Source: Streptomyces albidus (ex Kaewkla and Franco 2022)
GTDB lineage: Bacteria > Actinomycetota > Actinomycetes > Streptomycetales > Streptomycetaceae
DNA length: 57,139 nt
Assembly (NCBI RefSeq): GCF_013870515.1
Contig: NZ_JACBXA010000013.1
Coordinates: 1-57,139, forward strand
Direction: 5' to 3'
The notes beneath the pieces are model-generated. The model ran no database searches. It had not been told where the DNA came from and saw only the letters and a list, made by a program, of their open reading frames with translations. Positions 1 to 7,233 of this stretch are shown one piece after another; the first letter of the stretch is position 1, and every line of letters begins with the position of its first letter. The position numbers were made by a program, and so were the translations under genes.

Positions 1-377
1 TGCTCTGCGGCTGCTGAACACCGGCGCCGGCAAAGGCAGTCGGGAGGGCACGACCCTGGGGCGCCGATCCGGGCGCACTGCCCGGCCAGCGCCAGGACGG
101 GAATCGTGAGCATGAGCAACGCCAGCGCGACACCGGGCCGCAGGCCGGGTTCACGCAGCAGCGGGCTGGTGTAGGTCTGTGCCCAGACCACGCTGCCGTC
201 GGCGGGAGCGGCCGGCTTGCTGATGGAGAGCACGGTCAGCGCTGCGAGCCCCGCGAGGGCGGCGAGAGCCGCGCTGAAGGCGGTGAGCAGCACGCGCAGG
301 ATGTCCGTACGGGTCCCGGCCAGCGCGAGCCGTACGACAGTGGCGGGACGGAGACCGCCGTTCCCCAGGGCGATCAT
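1..377 (-). CDS. FtsX-type ABC transporter permease, partial (runs off the window)
   Basis: N-terminal part of an integral-membrane permease that pairs with the ATPase just upstream; the start ATG overlaps that gene's TGA as ATGA. About 125 codons are present. A hydrophobic segment lies at residues 25-50 (LLTAFSAALAALAGLAALTVL), and a second one near residues 82-100 ends in AGQCARIGAP, typical of FtsX/MacB-like permeases of drug or peptide exporters. After that point the frame gives Cys/Arg-rich residues unlike the family, and another frame looks slightly more family-like. A frameshift or sequence problem near bases 45-70 is possible. Function beyond export or membrane-stress transport cannot be read. 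Confidence 0.6.
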   Translation of the reverse strand, partial: MIALGNGGLRPATVVRLALAGTRTDILRVLLTAFSAALAALAGLAALTVLSISKPAAPADGSVVWAQTYTSPLLREPGLRPGVALALLMLTIPVLALAGQCARIGAPGSCPPDCLCRRRCSAAAE

Positions 378-1072
378 GCCCGGCCCCCCATCTGCGCGGG
401 GACGCCGAATCCGCTGGGGTCGGGCTCACCGTCGCGCAGGATGACTTCCCGGTCGGCGTAGGCAGCGACGCGCGCTTCGTGCGTGACCAGCACGACGGTC
501 GTTTCCTGCTCGCGGGCCACCCGGACCAGCTGGCCGAGGAGTTGTTCCCCGGACAGTGCGTCCAGAGCGCCGGTTGGCTCGTCCGCGAAGAGCACGCGGG
601 GTTCGGTGACCAGCGCACGTGCGGCGGCGCAGCGCTGCTGCTGACCACCGGACATCTCTCCGGGACGCGCGTCCGCGACGTCCGCGACGCCGAGTCTCTC
701 CAGCCACGTCAGCGCCGCTGTCCGCGCCTCTTTGCGTGCACGTCCGCCGAGCAGCAGCGGCAGCGCGACGTTCTCTGCGGCGGACAGTTCGGGAACGAGC
801 TGGCCGAACTGGAAGAGCACGCCGAAGTCGGTACGCCGCAGGCGGGACCGCTTGGCCTCGGACCAGGCGTCCAAACGCTCGTCGCGATAGAGGACCTCGC
901 CGGCGTCGGGCACGAGGATGCCCGCCAGGCAGTGCAGCAGCGTCGACTTGCCGCAGCCGCTGGGGCCGGTGACGGCGAGGATCTCGCCTGCCGCCACTTC
1001 GACGGTCACTCCGCGGAGTGCGGGCGTGGGGCCGTAGGACTTCACGACCCCGCGGGCTTGAAGGAGCGTCAT
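374..1072 (-). CDS. ABC transporter ATP-binding protein (MacB/LolD type)
   Basis: ATPase of about 232 residues that energises the permease encoded next. Walker A GPSGCGKST is at residues 36-44, followed by a Q-loop (LFQFGQLVPEL), the signature MSGGQQQR, Walker B with ADEPTGALD, and a switch His in VTHE. The ADEPTGALD form and short length match the MacB/LolD/FtsE branch that works with FtsX-like permeases. Its ATG overlaps the stop of the PadR gene by four bases and its own stop overlaps the permease start. The three genes are therefore translationally coupled in the order padR, ATPase, permease. Substrate unknown. Confidence 0.9.
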   Translation of the reverse strand: MTLLQARGVVKSYGPTPALRGVTVEVAAGEILAVTGPSGCGKSTLLHCLAGILVPDAGEVLYRDERLDAWSEAKRSRLRRTDFGVLFQFGQLVPELSAAENVALPLLLGGRARKEARTAALTWLERLGVADVADARPGEMSGGQQQRCAAARALVTEPRVLFADEPTGALDALSGEQLLGQLVRVAREQETTVVLVTHEARVAAYADREVILRDGEPDPSGFGVPAQMGGRA

Positions 1073-1608
1073 GAGTGCACCTCCCGGTGCAGGTCGGTGA
1101 CGCGGTCCAGCGTGGTCTGCATCCAGCGCAGGTCGGCGTCGATGTGGGCGATGGCGTAGTCCGCGGCGACGACGTCGCCGATCGCTGCCGCCGGGTCGGT
1201 CTTGAGCACGGTCAGCTCCCGCAGCCGCGCGGTGTGTGCGCGGCGTTGTTCCGTCAGGTAGGTGCGTGCCTCTTCGGTGTCGGCGACCAGCAGGGCGACG
1301 ACGACCTTGGCGATGAGGTCGCTGCTCACGTACGGGGCGGGCGTCTCGATCTGCGCGAGCCAGCTGTTCAGGCGGGCCCGCCCGGCGTCGGTGAGCGCGA
1401 ACCGGGTCCGGTCGGGGCCGCCGTCGCGGGTCTGGCCGGCCTGCTCGACGAACCCGTCGCGTTCCAGTCGCGAGAGTGTGCCGTACACCTGCCCGAAGGC
1501 AAGGGGCTTGCCGCGTGGGAAGCGCTGGTCGTGCGCCTTCTTGAGGTCGTACCCGTGCAACGGCCCGGCGGCCAGCAGCGCGAGCAGAACGAGTGCTGCG
1601 GTGGACAT
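1069..1608 (-). CDS. PadR-family transcriptional regulator
   Basis: Protein of 179 residues with an N-terminal winged helix (LALLAAGPLHGYDLKK, then YGTLSRLERDGFV) and a C-terminal helical dimerisation region, the usual PadR layout. PadR proteins repress neighbouring transporter or detoxification genes and release DNA on ligand binding. It is first gene of a tightly overlapping operon with an ABC ATPase and permease, so autoregulated control of an exporter is the natural reading. A perfect inverted repeat just upstream overlaps the probable promoter. The ATG at 1608 is the first start giving the canonical N terminus. Confidence 0.88.
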   Translation of the reverse strand: MSTAALVLLALLAAGPLHGYDLKKAHDQRFPRGKPLAFGQVYGTLSRLERDGFVEQAGQTRDGGPDRTRFALTDAGRARLNSWLAQIETPAPYVSSDLIAKVVVALLVADTEEARTYLTEQRRAHTARLRELTVLKTDPAAAIGDVVAADYAIAHIDADLRWMQTTLDRVTDLHREVHS

Positions 1609-1615
1609 GACGAGG

Positions 1616-1636
1616 ACTATTCCCTGAGAGAATAGT
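1616..1636. promoter_or_regulatory. Putative PadR operator overlapping the operon promoter
   Basis: Perfect 7-bp inverted repeat ACTATTC...GAATAGT with a 7-base spacer, 8 bp upstream of the padR ATG. Read on the minus strand, TTGACG lies just upstream of it, with AATAGT about 18 bases later, so the repeat covers the spacer and -10 of a plausible promoter. PadR regulators bind such A/T-rich dyads and repress themselves. Operator status is inferred from position and symmetry. Confidence 0.5.
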
Positions 1637-1759
1637 GACCGTCAAGTCCACTGGTGAGGGGTGCTCGGGGGTGAAGGACGGGGAGCTGGGCTTCCTGTGG
1701 GGTGATTCACGAGAAGGGTCCTCCCGTCGTCAGGAGGGGCCGCTGTTCATCCGGGTTAA

Positions 1760-1775
1760 ATCAAACTGAATTGAT
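1760..1775. promoter_or_regulatory. ArsR-type operator ATCAA-N6-TTGAT
   Basis: Inverted repeat ATCAA-actgaa-TTGAT in an A/T-rich pocket, 13 bp before the chosen GTG of the ArsR-ArsC fusion gene. The ATCAA-N6-TTGAT form is the classic ArsR/SmtB-family operator of actinobacterial arsenic operons. Arsenite-relieved autorepression is inferred. Its closeness to the start suggests a very short leader or leaderless mRNA. Confidence 0.6.
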
Positions 1776-1788
1776 GTATTCTGCGGTC

Positions 1789-2568
1789 GTGGTATCCACA
1801 GGCCGAGCTGCACCCGCGTTCGTACGCATGGCCGCCAACCCGCTCCGGTGGCGGCTGTTGACCGAGCTGGCGGCGGGCGATCTCCGGGTCGGTGAGCTCG
1901 TCGATCTACTCGGCCGGCCTCAGAACCTGGTCTCCTACCATCTCCGGCAGCTGCGCCGGAGCGGGCTGGTCACCGCCCGCCGGAGCAGCTTCGACGCGCG
2001 CGACAGCTACTACCACCTGGACCTGGAGCACTGCGGGCACGCGCTGACCGCCACCGGTGTCGCCCTGCACCCGGCACTGCGCCTCGATCCCGCGCCGCGA
2101 ACTCCCACGGCTGCCCAGCAGCCGACCCGTCCTCGCGTGCTGTTCGCGTGCACCGGCAACAGCGCCCGCTCACCGGTCGCCGAGGCCCTGCTGCGTCACC
2201 GCATCGGCGGCCGTGCGGAGGTGACCAGCGCCGGCAGCCACCCCAAGCCGCGTACCGATCCCGGCGCCGTGCGGGTCCTGCGCGAGCACTACGGCATCGA
2301 CATCGCCGACCGGCGGCCGCTCCACCTGGACGCGGTGGCGGGCCGCCGTTTCGACCACGTGATCAGCCTGTGCGACAAGGTCCGCGAGGTCTGCCCCGAG
2401 TTCAGTGGTGAGCCACGACGAACCCACTGGAGCATCCCCGACCCCGCCGCCGCCGACGGCCGAGCGGGCCCCCCGGCCTTCCGTCACCTGGCTGCGGAGA
2501 TCGACACCCGCATTCGCCACCTGCTGCCCGTCCTCGCCCCCGCCGCGAACCCGGAGGTCCAGTCATGA
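1789..2568 (+). CDS. ArsR regulator fused to low-molecular-weight phosphatase-type arsenate reductase
   Basis: About 259 residues with two modules. Residues 1-85 form an ArsR winged helix (PLRWRLLTELAAGDLRVGEL; QNLVSYHLRQLRRSGLV). From about residue 115 there is an LMW-PTPase/ArsC domain with the CX5R loop in LFACTGNSARSP and a late acidic loop (WSIPDPA) matching the general-acid region. It should sense arsenicals and reduce arsenate to arsenite, or dephosphorylate a substrate. The open frame extends back to 1702, but GTG 1789 gives a normal ArsR N terminus and leaves the operator outside the gene. The stop overlaps the VOC gene start (ATGA). ArsR-ArsC fusions are known in actinobacteria. Confidence 0.85.
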   Translation: MVSTGRAAPAFVRMAANPLRWRLLTELAAGDLRVGELVDLLGRPQNLVSYHLRQLRRSGLVTARRSSFDARDSYYHLDLEHCGHALTATGVALHPALRLDPAPRTPTAAQQPTRPRVLFACTGNSARSPVAEALLRHRIGGRAEVTSAGSHPKPRTDPGAVRVLREHYGIDIADRRPLHLDAVAGRRFDHVISLCDKVREVCPEFSGEPRRTHWSIPDPAAADGRAGPPAFRHLAAEIDTRIRHLLPVLAPAANPEVQS

Positions 2569-2951
2569 CAACAACACCCGGCGAACTCGCCGGCGTCCGC
2601 TACGTCGTCGACGACGTGGCCGCGGCGGTCGCCTTCTACACCACCCATCTCGGCTTCACCCTGCTCACCAATCCCGCTCCCGCCTTCGCCGACGTGGTCC
2701 GCGGCCCGCTGCGGCTGCTGCTGTCCGGCCCTGCGAGCTCAGGTGCGCGGGCCACGCCCGACGACTCCACCGCGCCGGGCCGCAACCGCATCCACCTCGT
2801 GGTCGACGACCTCGACACCGAGATCGACCGGCTGCGCGCCGCCGGTCTGCCGTTCAGCAGCGACGTCGTGGCAGGGCCGGGCGGGCGCCAGATCCTGCTC
2901 GCCGACCCGGCCGGCAACCTCGTCGAGCTGTTCGAACCCGCCGCACGCTGA
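2565..2951 (+). CDS. VOC-superfamily (glyoxalase/bleomycin-resistance fold) protein
   Basis: Protein of 128 residues with two beta-alpha-beta-beta-beta modules: VRYVVDDVAAAVAFYTTHLG at the N terminus, and IHLVVDDLDTEIDRLRAAG followed by DPAGNLVELFEP. The late Glu matches a usual VOC metal ligand. GGAGG at 2553-2557 lies inside the preceding gene and the start overlaps its stop, so the pair is one operon. There are no cysteines at all, which argues against an ArsI-type C-As lyase (these need a cysteine pair) despite the arsenic context. It could be a dioxygenase, a glyoxalase-like enzyme or a binding protein. Confidence 0.8.
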   Translation: MTTTPGELAGVRYVVDDVAAAVAFYTTHLGFTLLTNPAPAFADVVRGPLRLLLSGPASSGARATPDDSTAPGRNRIHLVVDDLDTEIDRLRAAGLPFSSDVVAGPGGRQILLADPAGNLVELFEPAAR

Positions 2952-3003
2952 GCTGCGTCCTGGAGCAGCCGACGGAACCGGCCCCGGAACACCTCGGTGC
3001 CGG

Positions 3004-3861
3004 TCAGCCGGGGGGAGGCCCACCGCCGACGCGCAGCGCCGGATTGTCCAGCGGCGGGGTGCCCAGAACGTGCACACGCCGCAGGTGGCGCGGGGCGCGG
3101 CTGGTGAACGCCTCCCGGCCGTGCAGCAGCGTGTAGTTGTCCGCGATCACGAGGTCGCCCGTGCGCCACCGGTGCGTGTACATGTGCTCGGGCGCGCGCA
3201 GAGCCGCACTCATGCTGCGGTGGAACTCCGGCAGCCGCTCCGCGGGTACGCCGGTGAACTCCAGGTCCGGGTGGTTGATGAACTCGTCGTCGGGGGCGAC
3301 CGGTTCGTTGTAGCGGATCACCGGCTCGGCGGTGACGGGATGCGCCGTGACCACCGGCGAGACGGCCGTGCTGTCGTAGTACTCCATCTTCCGGCGGTAG
3401 ATCCCGGTGACCTGCTCCCACAACTCCCGTACGGCCGGGCCGGCGTCGCGCAGGACGGCGGAGGTCTGGGAGAAGACCGTCCCGCCGCCCTGGTCGTGCC
3501 CCGGCGCGCTCACACAGTGGAAGAGCTGGAACTCGGGCACCTGGGGGCGGTACATGCCGTCCCAGTGCAGGGGCACATGGCGGTGGTCGAAGATGTGGTC
3601 CTCGGGATTCTCGTGCTCGACCAGTTCCAGCACGGCGCCGAACGGCCACATGCTGATCTCGCCCCAGCGCGCGCAGTACGCGGTCAGCTCCTCGGCGTCG
3701 GCGAAGGCAGAGAAGCCGCGCAGGAGCAACAGGTGGTGGGCGCGGACCAGTTCGCGCAGTTCGCCGACGGGGAGCTCCTCCAGCCGCTCCCCGGTGGAGG
3801 ACGCCTCGATGAGCGCACCGTAGCCGGCGAGCGGCAGGCGTGCGGGGATGCTGGTGGTCAT
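3004..3861 (-). CDS. Fe(II)/2-oxoglutarate-dependent oxygenase, TauD/PvcB type (isonitrile pathway)
   Basis: TauD/TfdA-family enzyme of 285 residues. The HxD iron motif is in PLHWDGMY, the distal His in LLHGREAF, and the 2-oxoglutarate-binding Arg in LRRVHVLG. The start codon lies one base after the stop of the isonitrile synthase gene, and the SD GAAGGAG sits inside that gene's last codons, so translation is coupled. In the PvcA-PvcB and IsnA-IsnB pairs this partner oxidises the amino-acid isonitrile, commonly by desaturation or decarboxylation to a vinyl isonitrile. That role is inferred here from adjacency. A longer frame to 3957 exists but lacks homology and an SD. Confidence 0.85.
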   Translation of the reverse strand: MTTSIPARLPLAGYGALIEASSTGERLEELPVGELRELVRAHHLLLLRGFSAFADAEELTAYCARWGEISMWPFGAVLELVEHENPEDHIFDHRHVPLHWDGMYRPQVPEFQLFHCVSAPGHDQGGGTVFSQTSAVLRDAGPAVRELWEQVTGIYRRKMEYYDSTAVSPVVTAHPVTAEPVIRYNEPVAPDDEFINHPDLEFTGVPAERLPEFHRSMSAALRAPEHMYTHRWRTGDLVIADNYTLLHGREAFTSRAPRHLRRVHVLGTPPLDNPALRVGGGPPPG

Positions 3862-3862
3862 G

Positions 3863-4921
3863 TCACCACTCCTTCGGTGCGGCGGGAACGGTGGCGGCCG
3901 CCGGCTGCCACCCCGTGCGGCGGGCGGTGTCCTCGTGCGCCGAGCGGACCGGATCACGCAGGACGAAGTGGCTCGGCCGGCCCGCGCGTTCGACGAGGTC
4001 GCAGTTCAGCCCTTCGGCCTCCGACCGCTTCATGAGCACCAGCCGCCCGCCGACGTCCACGGCGACTCCGTGCCACGGCGTGAGCCACGTGCCGGTGGAC
4101 TCGCCCAGATGGATGCCGAGCTTGGCCGTCGAGCACGGCTGGGGATGGATGGACAGCCGGACGGAGCCGGGGAACCGCTGGGCCAGGAAGTCGCCCCAGG
4201 CCTTGCTGCGCTGGATGACGACGTACGCACGCGCTCGCGCGTCCCGCTGCAGAGCGGCCCTGCTGCCGCTGTACTCCGGTGTGTTGCCGTCCTCGAAGAG
4301 GAACCGCGTGATGGCCCGGTAGAGCGGCACGTCCTCGCCCTGCCGGACGCGGCCGCGCAACTCCTCCAGCGGCACGGCATGGCGCTCGGTCAGGACCGCC
4401 CGCATGCCGTCGTGCCCGAGCCCTGTGAACTCGGAGACCTGGTCGAGGGTGAAGAGGGAGACGGCCCGGTGCGGCAGCGCGTTGATCATCGTGCGCAACT
4501 CCCGGTGGTAGGCCGTGATGTCGTCGTCGGGGATGCGCACGGCGTCGCTGAAGACGCGGCCGTCGGAGCAGATCACGATCTCGGCGCCGGGCGGATGGAT
4601 CCGGCGTATGCGCCCTGCGAGGGAGTCGAGGAAGCCCAGCGCCAGTTCCTCGGCCATGTCCGGGAGGGTCCCCAGCACCTTGGCGCGGTTCGGCGACTTG
4701 CCCGGGAAGGCGGGCAGCACCAGGCGTACGGGACGGTCGGCCGCCACGAACTGCTCGATCACCCCGGCCTGGGTGCTCCGGCAGTCACGGCAGGGGGTCT
4801 CGCGGCAGCCTTCCGGCCGGCCGCGTCCGTCCGGTCTTCGGTGACGGCGCAGGAGCAGCCCGGCTATCTCGTGGGCCTGCGCCCTGGCGTCGGACGCGGG
4901 CAGGGGGTGCGACGTGAGCAT
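3863..4921 (-). CDS. Isonitrile synthase, DIT1/PvcA family
   Basis: Protein of 352 residues carrying the family hallmark FPGKSPNRAKVLGTLPD near residues 70-87, preceded by a cysteine cluster C39-x4-C44-x2-C47 like that of PvcA proteins. PvcA/IsnA enzymes convert the alpha-amino group of L-Tyr or L-Trp to an isonitrile using ribulose-5-phosphate as carbon source. ATG 4921 has a good SD (GAGGAG, 7-base spacing); an upstream extension to 5029 lacks family similarity. The oxygenase gene follows after one base and a LysR gene is divergent, giving a minimal isonitrile pathway. Which amino acid is used cannot be read by eye. Confidence 0.88.
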   Translation of the reverse strand: MLTSHPLPASDARAQAHEIAGLLLRRHRRPDGRGRPEGCRETPCRDCRSTQAGVIEQFVAADRPVRLVLPAFPGKSPNRAKVLGTLPDMAEELALGFLDSLAGRIRRIHPPGAEIVICSDGRVFSDAVRIPDDDITAYHRELRTMINALPHRAVSLFTLDQVSEFTGLGHDGMRAVLTERHAVPLEELRGRVRQGEDVPLYRAITRFLFEDGNTPEYSGSRAALQRDARARAYVVIQRSKAWGDFLAQRFPGSVRLSIHPQPCSTAKLGIHLGESTGTWLTPWHGVAVDVGGRLVLMKRSEAEGLNCDLVERAGRPSHFVLRDPVRSAHEDTARRTGWQPAAATVPAAPKEW

Positions 4922-5040
4922 GCGATTGCTCCTCGCGGAGTGGGGGTGTGGGGGGTGGCGTGGGGGCCGGGCCCCCAGGACCTCACGATGCCCTCTGACG
5001 GTCACTCCCGGCTCATCCCGAGTGGCCATAGCATCGTGTG
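4922..5040. promoter_or_regulatory. Divergent promoter region between isonitrile operon and LysR gene
   Basis: The 119 bp separate the oppositely oriented isonitrile synthase and LysR genes, the usual place for LysR binding. No clear T-N11-A dyad stands out by eye, so no operator is placed. Confidence 0.4.
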
Positions 5041-6054
5041 ATGGACCTCGAAGTGCGCCACCTCCGAGTCATCCGGGCCGTGGCGGATGCCGGGAGTCTG
5101 ACCAGGGCGGCAGCGGAGCTCGGGATGTCCCAGCCGTCTCTGACGGCCCAGCTGCAGCGCATCGAGCGCATGCTGGGCGGCCCCCTCTTCGTGCGACACC
5201 GGGCCGGTGCGAGCCCCACGGCCCTGGGCGAACTCGTCATAGCCAAGGCCCGCGATCTGCTGCCGCAACTTGACTCGGTGCAGCAGGAGGTCCTGTCCCA
5301 TCTCGGCTTCTCCGACGGCCGGTTGTCCCTGCGCTACGTCGCCAATCCGGGGCCGCTCATGGTGCGGCTGCTGGACCCTCTGCGGGAGCTCTTCCCGGGC
5401 GCCGACGCGAAGTTGCGCACCGAGGCGCACGTCGCGACCGTGGTCGACCTGGTCGCCGACCGTCAGCAGGATCTCGGTGCGCTCGTGGAGTACGAGGGGA
5501 AGCCCCGTACGCCCCGACGCGAGGTGGAGGAGCGAGTCGTCGCAGTCGAGCCGGCGTTCGTGCTCCTCCCGGACGTCCACCCGAAGGCCCGTCGGCCGAT
5601 GCTGGAGCTTGCCGAACTGGCCGAGGAGGAATGGGTGTTGCCCCCCAGCCACGGCAGCGGCCTCCACGACGCGTTCACCGCCGCATGCACGGGTGCCGGA
5701 TTCACACCCGTCGTCCAGCACGAGGCCGAGGCCGCGGCGGCACGCGAACTCATCGTCGCCGGGGCGGCGATCGGGCTCGGACAGGCCACCTTCCGCAGTA
5801 CGCCGGGCATCGCGCCCCGCCCCCTGCGGGGAACTCCGTTACGGCTGCGGCACTCCGTGGTGTGGCACCGCGAGAGCGCCCTCGCCGCCCATGGGCCGGC
5901 CGTCCTCGACCGTGCCGAACGCGCGTACGCGGACGCGATCGGCAACAACCCGCAGTACCCGGCCTGGCTCAGCGACCACGACGGCCGGAGCCTGACGCAC
6001 CGGGGCCCGGGGGCGAGCGCGACCCGCAACGCGCCTCTGCCACCTGCGAGTTGA
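5041..6054 (+). CDS. LysR-family transcriptional regulator
   Basis: About 337 residues. The N-terminal winged helix reads LTRAAAELGMSQPSLTAQLQRIER (helix-turn-helix at about residues 18-40), followed by a LysR substrate-binding domain. LysR proteins usually activate a divergently transcribed target after binding a small effector; here the target should be the isonitrile synthase/oxygenase operon 119 bp away. GTG 5038 directly before ATG 5041 is an equally possible start. The last 40 residues are low-complexity and lie opposite an unusually long antisense open frame belonging to the methyltransferase. Confidence 0.88.
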   Translation: MDLEVRHLRVIRAVADAGSLTRAAAELGMSQPSLTAQLQRIERMLGGPLFVRHRAGASPTALGELVIAKARDLLPQLDSVQQEVLSHLGFSDGRLSLRYVANPGPLMVRLLDPLRELFPGADAKLRTEAHVATVVDLVADRQQDLGALVEYEGKPRTPRREVEERVVAVEPAFVLLPDVHPKARRPMLELAELAEEEWVLPPSHGSGLHDAFTAACTGAGFTPVVQHEAEAAAARELIVAGAAIGLGQATFRSTPGIAPRPLRGTPLRLRHSVVWHRESALAAHGPAVLDRAERAYADAIGNNPQYPAWLSDHDGRSLTHRGPGASATRNAPLPPAS

Positions 6055-7031
6055 CGCACCTCGCCCGAGGGTGGTCGAGCGCGCCGCCCGCGCCGGACGC
6101 GGCGAAAAGCAGTGGGGTGCCTGGCCCGGAAGCGGCGATACTCCCGTGCCGAGCCCGGTGAGGCCGTTCTTGACCGCGCCCGCTCCGGCACCGTCGGGGG
6201 CCTGCGCCAGACGAAGACCTCCGTGCTCGGGAGGCGTTCGGAGAAGAGTCCTGCGGGGGAGGCCTCCCGGAGCAGCTGGAGCAGGTCTGCCTCGAAGGCG
6301 ACGAGGTGCTCGCCGAACAGGTGCGGTGCGGAGAAGGAGTGCGAGAACACCCACGCGACGACGTCACCCCGGGAGCGCTCGAGAGCCTGCCCGCCGGGCA
6401 CGACGAGGTGCTTGGGGCCGGCGAAGCCGGAACGGGTGAGCACGGCGGCTTCATCGCCGGGTGTGCCGTGGGGCAGGAATCCGCGGCCCGCCCGCCTGAC
6501 CGGACCGAGGAAGCGCGTGACCAGGTCGCTGACGGCGGCGTAGGGCACCGCGGGATGCGGTAGTCCCTCGACGGCCGGCGATTCCGACTTCAGGTCCGAG
6601 ATGTGCACGAGCGCGCCGCCCGGCCGGAGCATGTCCCTGACCGCCGCCGCTACGACGTCGCGGTCCATCCAGTGGAAGGACTGACCGAAGGTCGCAACGG
6701 TGAACTTCCCCAGTCCCGCCGGCAGTTGCTCCGCGCGAGCTTCGACCCATCTGGTGCTGCCGGACACCCCGGCCGCCGCCGCCCGGCGCCTGGCCTCAGC
6801 GATCATCCCGGTGTCCGGGTCCAGTCCGACGACCTCGTGGAAGTGACGGCACAAGCTCAGGGCGAGGGTGCCCGGCCCGCATCCCACATCGAGGAGACGC
6901 CCCCGGCCGTCGAGTTCGAGTGCGCCGGCCAGCACGTCCGGAAGCCCCGGCGCATACGGAAGCCGTCCCCGCGGGTAGTACGGGGCAGACCCAAGGAAGA
7001 GTGTGCTGTCCCATTCCCAGCCGTCGGGCAT
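5463..7031 (-). CDS. Class I SAM-dependent methyltransferase with no normal stop (domain ends near 6190)
   Basis: The first 280 codons encode a normal UbiE-type methyltransferase: a start in PDGWEWDSTLF, motif I LLDVGCGPGTLAL near residue 45, VVGLDP, and a conserved end around STEVFVWRRP (bases 6200-6230). No stop follows. The frame stays open to 5463, about 590 bp antisense through the LysR gene, with Arg-rich residues and falling GC3 after about 6170. A C-terminal stop has probably been lost by indel or sequence error, so the real protein likely ends near 6170-6190. The methyl acceptor is unknown. The ATG at 7031 gives the canonical N terminus. Confidence 0.65.
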   Translation of the reverse strand: MPDGWEWDSTLFLGSAPYYPRGRLPYAPGLPDVLAGALELDGRGRLLDVGCGPGTLALSLCRHFHEVVGLDPDTGMIAEARRRAAAAGVSGSTRWVEARAEQLPAGLGKFTVATFGQSFHWMDRDVVAAAVRDMLRPGGALVHISDLKSESPAVEGLPHPAVPYAAVSDLVTRFLGPVRRAGRGFLPHGTPGDEAAVLTRSGFAGPKHLVVPGGQALERSRGDVVAWVFSHSFSAPHLFGEHLVAFEADLLQLLREASPAGLFSERLPSTEVFVWRRPPTVPERARSRTASPGSAREYRRFRARHPTAFRRVRRGRRARPPSGEVRQLAGGRGALRVALAPGPRCVRLRPSWSLSQAGYCGLLPIASAYARSARSRTAGPWAARALSRCHTTECRSRNGVPRRGRGAMPGVLRKVACPSPIAAPATMSSRAAAASASCWTTGVNPAPVHAAVNASWRPLPWLGGNTHSSSASSASSSIGRRAFGWTSGRSTNAGSTATTRSSTSRRGVRGFPSYSTSAPRSC

Positions 7032-7233
7032 TTCGGGTTCCCGCTCTCGTCTCACGTGGACGTCATCCCCCCCGTCGAGCATTCCAGCAGCGGAGCCGCG
7101 CGGCATCCCGCCGCGCTACCACGTACCCCTATGCGCGGGGCTGAGGGGGCCTCAGCAGGCAGGGGGGGGCGAATCTGATCTTCTGGACGCTGTCACCCAA
7201 GAAGCGCGCGGGCCACGGGGGAGGGACTGCACA

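Noticed and set aside
2565..2951. ArsI-type C-As lyase
   Set aside because: The VOC protein has no cysteine, while ArsI enzymes need a conserved cysteine pair.
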